NCBI GenBank assembly: GCA_023133095.1
Contig: JAGLXC010000372.1
Span: forward strand, 1-35,913
Source: Gammaproteobacteria bacterium
GTDB lineage: Bacteria > Pseudomonadota > Gammaproteobacteria > UBA9339
DNA: 35,913 bases
Direction of reading: 5' to 3'
This document shows positions 7,414-14,917 of this stretch, one piece after another (position 1 is the first letter of the stretch; each line of letters opens with the position of its first letter). Position numbers and translations under genes: made by a program. Under the pieces are notes generated by a model. That model did no database searches and was not told where the DNA came from. It was given only the letters and a program-made list of their open reading frames with translations.

Positions 7414-7839
7414 TTATAATTTGCATATATATTTATTCCTAAGCTCTTTAGCCTCTGGGTATCTCTCAAGGCCCTTACACTTATTGCGATGCCACGCTAC
7501 CATGCCAACTACTCGCAATATAACATAATAAGTATTGGCGGTGTACTGATCTGCGGTAATAGGCAATATGGTAGTGGCCATAGTGTCCCAAAATGCACGG
7601 CTCTTATTAAACTGAGTCCGGTACCCATAGTCATGTAGTATGCCAAATGCAAGCACTCTTAGATCAAGTGTATTGCGTATAAATGGGTTACTAACCCCAT
7701 CACTCTTAAAGCCTGCCGGCACTACAATCACTATACCGCCCACATCATATATAAGAGGCTTAATAACCTCTATGCGGTTATGTCCATCAAAGCTAATTTT
7801 AAGACTATCTCTTAGTATTTGTTTATCTGGTACTTTCAT
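7414..7839 (-). CDS. DUF1353-family protein
   Basis: The 141-residue protein has the DUF1353 pattern: an N-terminal strand pair (KISFDGHNRIEVIKPLIYD), VVPAGFKSDGVSNPF, then LAFGILHDYGYRT and SRAFWDTMA. Members occur widely in tail/lysis modules of phages; the biochemical role is unknown. The start is uncertain. The frame is open to 7977, with in-frame ATGs at 7875 and 7839, and 7839 fits the domain boundary best. The upstream stretch holds a 7-bp hairpin and a separate mini-ORF with a strong Shine-Dalgarno site. It lies between the holin-like gene and the amidase. Confidence 0.7.
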   Translation of the reverse strand: MKVPDKQILRDSLKISFDGHNRIEVIKPLIYDVGGIVIVVPAGFKSDGVSNPFIRNTLDLRVLAFGILHDYGYRTQFNKSRAFWDTMATTILPITADQYTANTYYVILRVVGMVAWHRNKCKGLERYPEAKELRNKYICKL

Positions 7840-7851
7840 ATGTAAAATAAT

Positions 7852-7876
7852 GATGCGTGGGTAACGGCTACGCATC
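7852..7876 (-). other. Stem-loop ahead of the DUF1353 gene
   Basis: GATGCGT (7876-7870) pairs with ACGCATC (7858-7852) around an 11-base loop, followed by ATTATTTTAC. It resembles a weak terminator or attenuator and lies 12 bases ahead of the ATG at 7839. If translation started further upstream the hairpin would be inside the coding sequence. Confidence 0.4.
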
Positions 7877-7901
7877 AAAGCCGAGATATAGACCACCTCC
7901 T

Positions 7902-7945
7902 TTAATTGCCGAATTGATAGACAAAAGTGCTCATCTTTACCTCCT
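7902..7945 (-). other. Shine-Dalgarno plus 10-codon mini-ORF
   Basis: AGGAGG (7945-7940) is followed after 5 bases by an ATG at 7934 that opens a 10-codon frame (MSTFVYQFGN) ending at 7902. A second GGAGG follows immediately. These are the only strong, well-placed Shine-Dalgarno sites I noticed in the genome. It may be a leader peptide for the DUF1353 gene or chance. Confidence 0.35.
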
Positions 7946-8041
7946 AACCCAATCATTAGTGACTGGGTGGTGTACATGGTGGCGTTGCTCTCGCAACACG
8001 GTGCTTACTAGCTAACCCACATACACTACCCAACCACCAAC

Positions 8042-8122
8042 TCAATGTACAATACTAACTCCCATTATACTACCTATCAGACTAACTACTATTGACATTA
8101 TTATCAATTGTAAATAATTCAT
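8042..8122 (-). CDS. 26-residue single-span membrane peptide next to the holin candidate
   Basis: The frame MNYLQLIIMSIVVSLIGSIM plus GVSIVH starts one base after the stop of the holin-like gene (TTTAACATG), so it would be translationally coupled. Residues 4-24 form a continuous hydrophobic segment. It may be a second holin component or antiholin, or a small membrane peptide with no role in lysis. The assignment as a gene rests on the coupling and composition only. Confidence 0.45.
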   Translation of the reverse strand: MNYLQLIIMSIVVSLIGSIMGVSIVH

Positions 8123-8123
8123 G

Positions 8124-8486
8124 TTAAATCTTACTATGTATAATATCCTGTGTCTTATCAAGCTTGCGTAATATGGCTATACTTGCCTCCTGTGCAGACA
8201 TCATTTTTTCGTGGTCATCGCCATGCTTTTCAAATTGCTTTAATATACCAGTAGTTACCTGCTTATGCTCAGCAGTTACATCTCGCAATGATTGTGCAAA
8301 TGTCTGTTGGCTCTTTTCTTGCTTAGTATTATGGTCTGCCGTCATCTCTCTAACAAGCGTAAAATGTTTATCAACAATTTTAGGCACATACTTAACCAAT
8401 GCCCACCCAAACCCAAGTAACAGTATTATAAACAATGCAGATACTACGCCAGCCTCAGATATTAGTGCTAATACAAAGTTCTCCAT
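8124..8486 (-). CDS. Holin-like membrane protein with coiled-coil tail
   Basis: The 120-residue protein has one strong membrane segment near the N-terminus (VVSALFIILLLGFGWALVKYV, about residues 14-34), then a charged helical tail with coiled-coil character to the end. One-span proteins with such a tail lie next to endolysins in many phages and act as holins or holin partners. It leads the lysis unit (holin candidate, 26-residue peptide, DUF1353, amidase) behind its own late promoter. The ATG at 8486 follows the -10 after 8 bases. An alternative is a tail-associated membrane protein. Confidence 0.6.
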   Translation of the reverse strand: MENFVLALISEAGVVSALFIILLLGFGWALVKYVPKIVDKHFTLVREMTADHNTKQEKSQQTFAQSLRDVTAEHKQVTTGILKQFEKHGDDHEKMMSAQEASIAILRKLDKTQDIIHSKI

Positions 8487-8494
8487 ATGCGTGT

Positions 8495-8529
8495 ATTCTA
8501 CTAGCTTTAATGATTACTGAAAATGTCAA
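8495..8529 (-). promoter_or_regulatory. Late promoter, TTGACA-N23-TAGAAT, for lysis unit
   Basis: TTGACA is at 8529-8524, the spacer is 23 bases, TAGAAT is at 8500-8495, and the ATG of the holin-like gene follows after 8 bases. The -35 lies 4 bases downstream of the stop codon of the kelch-repeat gene. Confidence 0.65.
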
Positions 8530-8533
8530 GCAA

Positions 8534-11500
8534 TTAAGCTGTTACTGTGTTGATGCTACTAATGTTTGCCTTAGCAACTCCGTCTACAGAGGCTATGTTA
8601 GCTAATACCGCCCCATTTATAGACAATATATTTGATACCACTGCACCGGCTGTAGAAAAGTCTGCCACGCTCTCTGCATTACCACCATATGAGGTGCCTA
8701 TACTATCCCCAGTAATAGTACCAGTTACCCACTCTTGCCAGTGGTAATCTGTGGCAGTTGTTAGGCCGGTTACTCCTATACTTGCGTTTATATATATCTT
8801 AGGATCTAGCTGTGCCCAGTCCCAGTTAGCCTCATTTGCATCTGAAAAATCAAACTCCCAAGTGTTGGCTCTTGTATTAAAGCTAAGAGCATCAGCCTCT
8901 CTACCTCCAAATACAATATACCTGTCGTTTGTTGGATCTAAAAAGCATGCGTGTGAGCGCCTAGTTGTAGGGCTTGTTGTTGGCGTTAGTACACTACCAA
9001 ATGAGTTACCGGCTGTATTAAATACCCATGTATCATTTTTGTGGTTAGTACCGTCATAGCCACCAAAGCATATTACCTTGCCGAGAGCCTCGTCGTACCT
9101 ACAAGTCATACCACGCCTTGCATCTGGCCCTGTTGCCCTTGTTACCCATGCCTCGCTACCTTGTGTTGCTAGTGATACATAGTCGTGCTCGTTTACAAAT
9201 GAGCTTACACCTGTACCACCACAAAGTATATGCATGCGCCCATTTGTTTTGTCATACCAATACGCTGGTTGCCTTTTACCACTTGGTACAGTACCAGTAG
9301 GTGTAAGCTCTAGCCATGCGCCATCTGCACTGCCGGCAAAGTCTAGCTCCCATAAATCATTATCGTAAGTACCGGCATGGTCACCACCAAACATAACCAT
9401 GCGGTCATTATCCTCATCATATACAGATGCTTGCAACCACCTAGCCTCTGGCTTAGTACCAGTAGGGGCCAGCCTTGTTAGCCTATAAATGCCGTCTGCA
9501 TCAGCCTTTAACTCCCATGTATCATTATAAAATACATTATTACTTGTATTGTTACCTGTTAGGCCACCAAATATAATAAAGCGGTTGCGGTTAGTATCGT
9601 ATACAGCCGTTGCCCCCTCGCGGTTAGCAAAGCCCATCATTGTATCAACTATAGGGTTATACCACTCATCATTGGCAAAATCATATATCCACATCTCATT
9701 AGTGTGCTCTCCGTCTACTAGATTGTCTGAGTTTATCCTTGCATACCCACCAATTATAAGCCCCTCATTCCTGTCTGGGTTGTATGCGTAACCCATAGCA
9801 TCACGCCCTCTAAGGTGGTTATTAAGTACCAGTTGGCCACTTATTACTACTGCGCTTGTACAATCAAATGCCAAGGTGTGTTTTGTATTTTCTACTGAGC
9901 TATCAATACCACATGCAACACAAAACAGCTTATTAAGCGGATCCCAAGCCATACCGGCAGAGGCTACACCGGATGCGCGCTCATCTACCACATCACTCCT
10001 ATCAGTCCAAGCCTCCGTGCCGTCTGTAAGGTCAAGCTCCCATAAGTCCTCTCTATAGTCTGCCGATGCTGTACCAACACGCCCACCATGTATTAGCATG
10101 CGCCCATTGTCTGGATCATATACCGCCATGGCCAACTCTCGTATACTTGGTGCTGTGCCAGACACTCCAGTTAACTCTGTAAATGTTGTTGTGGCTATAT
10201 CAAACTCCCATACATCATTAAGGCGTGCCGTTCCGTTATAACCACTAAATACTATAAGTCGCCCATTTGTCTCGTCTAAGATTGTACAGGGGTCTGATCT
10301 CTCGCTAGGGTTGCCGGCTGTGCCGGTGGCCTTAAGCTCAGTCCATGCTCCGTTTGTCGTTGTAAGGTCAAGCTCCCAGACATCGTTATACCTAGAGGCA
10401 CCAAAGCCACCAAAAAAGTATGCCAACTCATTTGTTTGGTCAATATTACCCCTAGTATTTGAGCGTACTAGCGGTGCTGTACCGGTAGGGGATAGAGTAC
10501 TCCACGCCTCTGAGCCTGCGGTCATATCCAGTGCGTACACATCATTATTATCTGCTGTGTCATATCCACCAAATAGTATCATGCGGTTACCTGCCTCGTG
10601 GTATACAGCAGATGCTAGCCTACGCGCGCTTGGTGCTGTGCCACTCGGTGTTAGCTGTCTCCACTGTGGTTGTGGCGACCATTTTTGCGCCATTGACAAT
10701 ACCCACACCTCATTATTATTGGTAGTACCATCCCAACCTCCAAACATAACAAACTGATCATTGGTTGTATCGTATACCATTACATTAGAGCGCCTTACGC
10801 TTGGTGTGTCTGGGTTATAGGGCATAATGTCCCCTGTAGAGCTCGCCACATCGTTAAAAGCCGTGCCTGTGGCCTCGTGCTCTACTTTCATGGTTAAGTC
10901 CTCTGAGCTCTGGTAACTGGCCACCCTGCCGTCTAGGTATACTGGGTTAGTAATACCCTCATCTGTAGCTAGGGTGCCTCCTGTTGCAACCTTAGTAGTG
11001 TGGTCTGTGGCAAATTGCTCCTCATCTCTAGTAAATGCTCCATAACATGTACCAGTATACTGCGTTAGTGAGTCAAAACTTACCTCTGCGTTTGTAGTAC
11101 CAAGCTCTAATACAGCACTTGCATCGCCACCGTGGGCTTTGGTACTGCGTATGTTGTACTGAAACCTTATTCTATCCCCACAGGCGCCAGTAGCCATATC
11201 TTTTGTTGCTACATTAAAGGTATATGAGCCTGTTGCCGATAGGGTTTGCTCCGCTGTGCCAGTCCATGAGTCTTGCGACACCCCAGATGAGTTAACTCTA
11301 TGACATGTAACCAACAGCTCAAGGTTTGAGTCTGCGGTTGTTACCTCAACTTTTACTGTGATTGTAGTATTCTCCCAATCTGCATTTGATGGTGCATGTG
11401 CGTTAGAGTAAAACCAATAAGAGTTATTGCCACCGTTTGGCGCAGTCACAGTAAGGCTACTTGCGCCCTCTGGCACAGTAGTAAGCGTACGCTGTGTTGC

Positions 11501-11545
11501 GGATAAATCTGAGGCTACTGCCGATGGGTAAAGTAATGTTGCCAT
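8534..11545 (-). CDS. Large kelch-repeat (beta-propeller) protein, probable receptor-binding fibre
   Basis: This 1003-residue protein is the largest in the genome. Residues about 1-190 look like a beta sandwich. About 12 kelch-type units follow, each with a hydrophobic strand, FGG or a variant, a polar loop and a W-x-[LF] strand (for example FVMFGGWDGTTNNNEVWVL and MVMFGGDHAGTYDNDLWEL), enough for about two six-bladed propellers. The C-terminus has short repeats of the type SINGAVLANI, SVDGVAKANI, SINTVTA. Propellers of this type bind glycans or proteins, so adsorption to the host surface is the likely role. It follows a series of fibre-like proteins. Its start overlaps no gene but is one base from the upstream stop. 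Confidence 0.8.
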   Translation of the reverse strand: MATLLYPSAVASDLSATQRTLTTVPEGASSLTVTAPNGGNNSYWFYSNAHAPSNADWENTTITVKVEVTTADSNLELLVTCHRVNSSGVSQDSWTGTAEQTLSATGSYTFNVATKDMATGACGDRIRFQYNIRSTKAHGGDASAVLELGTTNAEVSFDSLTQYTGTCYGAFTRDEEQFATDHTTKVATGGTLATDEGITNPVYLDGRVASYQSSEDLTMKVEHEATGTAFNDVASSTGDIMPYNPDTPSVRRSNVMVYDTTNDQFVMFGGWDGTTNNNEVWVLSMAQKWSPQPQWRQLTPSGTAPSARRLASAVYHEAGNRMILFGGYDTADNNDVYALDMTAGSEAWSTLSPTGTAPLVRSNTRGNIDQTNELAYFFGGFGASRYNDVWELDLTTTNGAWTELKATGTAGNPSERSDPCTILDETNGRLIVFSGYNGTARLNDVWEFDIATTTFTELTGVSGTAPSIRELAMAVYDPDNGRMLIHGGRVGTASADYREDLWELDLTDGTEAWTDRSDVVDERASGVASAGMAWDPLNKLFCVACGIDSSVENTKHTLAFDCTSAVVISGQLVLNNHLRGRDAMGYAYNPDRNEGLIIGGYARINSDNLVDGEHTNEMWIYDFANDEWYNPIVDTMMGFANREGATAVYDTNRNRFIIFGGLTGNNTSNNVFYNDTWELKADADGIYRLTRLAPTGTKPEARWLQASVYDEDNDRMVMFGGDHAGTYDNDLWELDFAGSADGAWLELTPTGTVPSGKRQPAYWYDKTNGRMHILCGGTGVSSFVNEHDYVSLATQGSEAWVTRATGPDARRGMTCRYDEALGKVICFGGYDGTNHKNDTWVFNTAGNSFGSVLTPTTSPTTRRSHACFLDPTNDRYIVFGGREADALSFNTRANTWEFDFSDANEANWDWAQLDPKIYINASIGVTGLTTATDYHWQEWVTGTITGDSIGTSYGGNAESVADFSTAGAVVSNILSINGAVLANIASVDGVAKANISSINTVTA

Positions 11546-11546
11546 G

Positions 11547-11975
11547 TTAAGGTTTGCCTATTAAGTCGCCATCCACCGGAGGCTCTACCACTGGTACCGT
11601 TACTAACCAACCATCTCCATAATCATCAAAGGCTCCTTGCTCAAGAGTAATTAGTGCCTCATAATTCATAAACTTACCATACAAGATGTGGCCAGATACC
11701 TCTTTAACATCGTCAAAGTGGCTTGTAAACCTACCAAACCTGTCTATGCCATAGTAGTCGCAACCACTAGAGTATAAGCGTGTATGTCGCCCTTGGCCGT
11801 CCAGTCTCTCAAAGTAAACCATAACCACCTGCACATCGTCTGCCGGTGCACTCTGCCATTGCTTATACACAGTCTTACCCTCAAGGTCTGTTGACTGTAT
11901 AGCTTGATCACTATACCAAATCTTAAAGCCTGCTATTTTCTGGCTCTTTAGCTGTGGTGTTTGTGATGTGTCCAT
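11547..11975 (-). CDS. Virion-associated protein of unknown function (142 residues)
   Basis: The protein begins MDTSQTPQLKSQKIAGFKIWYSD and consists of predicted beta strands with several aromatic residues (VVMVYFERLDGQGRHTRLYSS) and a Pro-rich end. It is sandwiched between fibre-type genes, with 1-2 base spacing on both sides, so it is probably a structural or assembly component of the same fibre complex. I do not recognise a family. Confidence 0.7.
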   Translation of the reverse strand: MDTSQTPQLKSQKIAGFKIWYSDQAIQSTDLEGKTVYKQWQSAPADDVQVVMVYFERLDGQGRHTRLYSSGCDYYGIDRFGRFTSHFDDVKEVSGHILYGKFMNYEALITLEQGAFDDYGDGWLVTVPVVEPPVDGDLIGKP

Positions 11976-11976
11976 A

Positions 11977-12420
11977 TTATGCGTGTATTACTATTGTCTG
12001 CTCTGGGTTAAAGTACATCCTATCTGCATGTGTAGCGTGCCCTACTATGCGCACCACATCGTTAGTGGCATTAGGGGCTGTCTGAGTCAATGCTCCGGCT
12101 GTACCAGAGAGATATATCCTACCTCCCACAGTCCATGCCCAACTATCATCTCTTATAAATGAGTTAGGCAAAGCAACCTTTAAGGGGTTGGTATCTGTGC
12201 CGGCCTCAAGTGCTATAGCCAACATGCCATCTGCCGTTGCTACGGCATTAGCATCTGTTAACCACCACTCTCCATCTGACTTTAAGTATACGCTCTGCAT
12301 TATAGCAACCGTCTCGCCTGCATTATGGCCAACAGTAGTGTCCCCAGTAGACGCGAGGTCTGTACTAGGGGTTGCACTTACTGTGTTAAAGTCTTCTATT
12401 TGTTTGCGTTTAATACTCAT
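11977..12420 (-). CDS. Fibre/decoration-like structural protein (147 residues)
   Basis: It starts MSIKRKQIEDFNTV, similar to the N-terminus of the next upstream fibre (MTLIKQKQVDGL), which suggests a shared docking segment. The remainder is a small beta-rich domain (GETVAIMQSVYLKSDGEWWL, GRIYLSGTAGALTQ) resembling the decoration-type domain also seen in the 13604-14521 protein. The start has the TTAGAGTATG context. It belongs to the operon from the promoter at 14528-14562. Confidence 0.65.
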   Translation of the reverse strand: MSIKRKQIEDFNTVSATPSTDLASTGDTTVGHNAGETVAIMQSVYLKSDGEWWLTDANAVATADGMLAIALEAGTDTNPLKVALPNSFIRDDSWAWTVGGRIYLSGTAGALTQTAPNATNDVVRIVGHATHADRMYFNPEQTIVIHA

Positions 12421-12430
12421 ACTCTAAGTC

Positions 12431-13531
12431 TTAGAAGTACCTTGTTGTTACTGTGTCTGATGCATCAACTGCATAAGGCACATTTAGTACCATTGTAGTT
12501 GTGGTTATTGAGATCAACTCTCCTGCCGATACTGACACACCATTTATTGCTACTGATACAACACCTGCTATACCGCCTGTAGGGGCTGTACCAAGAGTAA
12601 TGTTAAAGTTAGTATTTAATGCTGTTACTGGACATGCATCATCCTCCTCAATAATACTCACAGAGCCTCCTAATACATCACTTACTAGTGCTTTTTTTAA
12701 CACTCCAGCAGAGCCGGTATCTGAGATCAGCATGTAATCGGCACCAACTGCGGTAGCTACTGTCTGCCCTGTAATTGCTACACTCTCTAGTGTCAATGCG
12801 GTATCTCCAGTCACATCCCCTGTATGGGTTGCGTTACTTGTCTTGGCTGTATTAGCTACAATCTCATCCCACTTATCAGCACCTAGCAAACCTGCCACAG
12901 TTGTTGTTGCCTCTGGCAATACAATATCATCTGCACCTCCGTCTGAGGTAATACCGTATGTGGTAGCTGTTACTGTACCTGCGCTTAATGCGGTACTTAC
13001 ATTTGACACCTTGGCATTGTTAGTAGCAATATTGCTCTCCATAGTATCAAGGTCTACGGCCTGTGTTACTGAGATAAAGCCCATTTTTGTTACATCTGCA
13101 TCTGGGTATGCATTAGTATCTGCATTGCTCTCATAAGAGATCTTAATTGATGATGCATCTAAGTCCTTATTTACTACTGTCCAATCTGCTAATACAGTTG
13201 GGTTATCTTGCTCTGAGATAAGCACATCTCCAACCTCCAAGTCTTGAGTGAAAAATGTACCTGCCACTGTTACTGTATACATATCTCCGGTTGTGACACC
13301 ACTTGGCGATGTATCAAGGTCTGGTGTATTAGTACTTGCATTATACCCACCTTGGTACTCTACTGATGATGCTACCTTGTTATCTACATACTGCTTAGTA
13401 CTTGCGCCTAATGCAACTGTAGGATCTGCGTTAAGTATCAAATCCCCTGTCATTGTATCTCCCCCCACATCTACCTTGGCATCAAGGTCTGTTACCAGTC
13501 CGTCTACTTGCTTTTGTTTAATTAAAGTCAT
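12431..13531 (-). CDS. Tail fibre protein with phage fibre repeat
   Basis: The 366-residue protein has near its N-terminus KVDVGGDTMTGDLILNADP followed by ALGASTKQYVDNKV, the well-known repeat of phage tail fibres in which one segment packs into a trimeric shaft and ends in a conserved YVDNK. Ser/Thr/Ala-rich beta sequence follows, with a C-terminal domain (VVSVAINGVSVSAGELISI). It probably forms a trimeric fibre. The 72-base gap ahead holds a degenerate copy of the late promoter. Confidence 0.8.
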   Translation of the reverse strand: MTLIKQKQVDGLVTDLDAKVDVGGDTMTGDLILNADPTVALGASTKQYVDNKVASSVEYQGGYNASTNTPDLDTSPSGVTTGDMYTVTVAGTFFTQDLEVGDVLISEQDNPTVLADWTVVNKDLDASSIKISYESNADTNAYPDADVTKMGFISVTQAVDLDTMESNIATNNAKVSNVSTALSAGTVTATTYGITSDGGADDIVLPEATTTVAGLLGADKWDEIVANTAKTSNATHTGDVTGDTALTLESVAITGQTVATAVGADYMLISDTGSAGVLKKALVSDVLGGSVSIIEEDDACPVTALNTNFNITLGTAPTGGIAGVVSVAINGVSVSAGELISITTTTMVLNVPYAVDASDTVTTRYF

Positions 13532-13556
13532 GTTATTTTAATGTTAATAATTGATA

Positions 13557-13591
13557 ATTTTATAATCTCCGATTGCTATGCTATGTGTCTA
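13557..13591 (-). promoter_or_regulatory. Weak late-promoter-like site, TAGACA-N23-TAAAAT
   Basis: TAGACA at 13591-13586 and TAAAAT at 13562-13557 are separated by 23 bases as in the nine clear late promoters. The ATG of the fibre gene (13531) is 25 bases further on, so this would not be leaderless, and the match may be chance. Confidence 0.3.
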
Positions 13592-13603
13592 CATTACAGT
13601 GTA

Positions 13604-14521
13604 TCATATTGGGTATCTTATAGTAATAATATCCGTTGGTTCTATTGTAAAGGCCTCAAGCCAAGTTATGTTAGGGCCAGATATGGTAAAATCGTTGCCG
13701 GCAATATAAGTCGCATTATTCACAAACATAAATACCCTTGCGTTACTTAATGGCACTGCGGATAGTGTAAACACTGTCTGCCCACCTGTAGGTGTAAATA
13801 ACTGGTCTGTTAGTGTACCTGCCTCCTTTTCTGTATCAAGCTCCTCAAGTGCTGTCTGCACAGTAGTTGCCACAATATTACCAGCCGGTGTAACCCTAAC
13901 ATCAGAGGCATCTTGCTTAGGATAATCAGCATTTACTTGTAGTGCGCCAGTTGTTGCATGGGATCTCAATACAAAGGCTATAGGCTGTGCAAAGCCAGTA
14001 GTAGGCTCTGTATCAGTCAATACACCAGACCCATTTACATAAAGTATATCCCCCTCAGTCCAAGATGATGTATCAAGGTTCTCAAGGTGGCCACTCTGCA
14101 TCATCATACCAAAGGCACCATTTGCCATATCTACCTCAGCCAAACCATTGCCCACACCTGTCGTATTATCTGCCAATGCTACCTCTAGTGCGCTCTCTCC
14201 AACATTGTAGCCGGTTACAGCGAGTGGTTGCCCTCTTGCTATAAGCTCTGTTGCCTTTACTCTAAAGTGCAATGCATCCGCGTGTATTGTGTTGGTATAG
14301 TCATCTATAGTAGCACCAGTTATATTACCGGCATCATCCAAAATAACTGTACTATCCTGTATTAGCTTACCAGTACCGCTATCATACCGCACCAAGGCGT
14401 GATCAGTAGCCGTGGCTGGCCCATTAACATCGCCATCTGTTGCAGAGGGCAATACTATGGTGCGCTCAGATGTAACCACATACCTTGGCCTACTTACTGT
14501 TACTATAAACTCATTAGTCAT
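13604..14521 (-). CDS. Fibre-type structural protein (305 residues)
   Basis: It begins MTNEFIVTVSRPRYVVTSE and contains HADALHFRVKATELIARGQPL, then a decoration-like beta domain (ILYVNGSGVLTDTEPTTGFAQP, in part), and ends with QTVFTLSAVPLSNARVFMFV, a segment shaped like the C-terminal domain of the next fibre. It is probably a component of the host-recognition apparatus. The start at 14521 lies exactly 6 bases after the TATACT of a late promoter; an in-frame ATG at 14539 would be inside the promoter. Confidence 0.7.
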   Translation of the reverse strand: MTNEFIVTVSRPRYVVTSERTIVLPSATDGDVNGPATATDHALVRYDSGTGKLIQDSTVILDDAGNITGATIDDYTNTIHADALHFRVKATELIARGQPLAVTGYNVGESALEVALADNTTGVGNGLAEVDMANGAFGMMMQSGHLENLDTSSWTEGDILYVNGSGVLTDTEPTTGFAQPIAFVLRSHATTGALQVNADYPKQDASDVRVTPAGNIVATTVQTALEELDTEKEAGTLTDQLFTPTGGQTVFTLSAVPLSNARVFMFVNNATYIAGNDFTISGPNITWLEAFTIEPTDIITIRYPI

Positions 14522-14527
14522 AATGGT

Positions 14528-14562
14528 AGTATAATGCACTATGTGCCTGACAAAAATGTCAA
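14528..14562 (-). promoter_or_regulatory. Late promoter, TTGACA-N23-TATACT, for fibre unit
   Basis: TTGACA is at 14562-14557, the spacer is 23 bases, TATACT is at 14533-14528, and the ATG follows after 6 bases. It begins a unit of about 6 kb reaching to the kelch-repeat gene. Confidence 0.72.
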
Positions 14563-14565
14563 CTG

Positions 14566-14907
14566 CTAGATAGTAATATCTTGGTCAACTATTAGCTTAC
14601 CTAAGAGGGCTGTAAATATATCCCCACTAACAAATGTAACCTGCACATCATAGTGGTACTTGCCTGCCGGTAGGTTATCCCACTCAGCGCCACTTATACT
14701 AACTCTAAACTGGCCATTAACAGCATCTACAATGGCCCCAGCGTTGCTTAAGAGTGCAGTTACATCAGTAGGCTCCTTTTTAACAGTAAGCGCTATTGTT
14801 GCGCTAGTTATATCAGTAGCAACCCCAGCGCTATCCTCTAGCGTTATATCATAATTCTCATCGTCTCCGCGTACTGCGTTTATCTCTGTTCTAGGTGTTG
14901 TTGCCAT
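14566..14907 (-). CDS. BppU N-terminal-like / Ig-like structural protein
   Basis: The 113-residue protein MATTPRTEINAVRGDDENYD reads as a single immunoglobulin-like beta domain: D.ENYDITLEDSAGVATDIT, ATIALTVKK, then DLPAGKYHYDVQVTF-like strands (here NLPAGKYHYDVQVTF). This pattern is common in phage baseplate or fibre attachment proteins. It follows the portal-MuF gene by 10 bases. The ATG at 14907 is chosen over an in-frame ATG at 14934, which overlaps the portal gene. Confidence 0.6.
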   Translation of the reverse strand: MATTPRTEINAVRGDDENYDITLEDSAGVATDITSATIALTVKKEPTDVTALLSNAGAIVDAVNGQFRVSISGAEWDNLPAGKYHYDVQVTFVSGDIFTALLGKLIVDQDITI

Positions 14908-14917
14908 AATCAATATT

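Noticed and set aside
7840-7977. N-terminal extension of the DUF1353 gene to 7977
   Set aside because: The extra residues do not fit the family and overlap a mini-ORF and a hairpin. It cannot be fully excluded.
8092-8097. Plus-strand TTGACATT
   Set aside because: No TANNNT lies 23 or 17 bases downstream with a gene behind it; there are no plus-strand genes.
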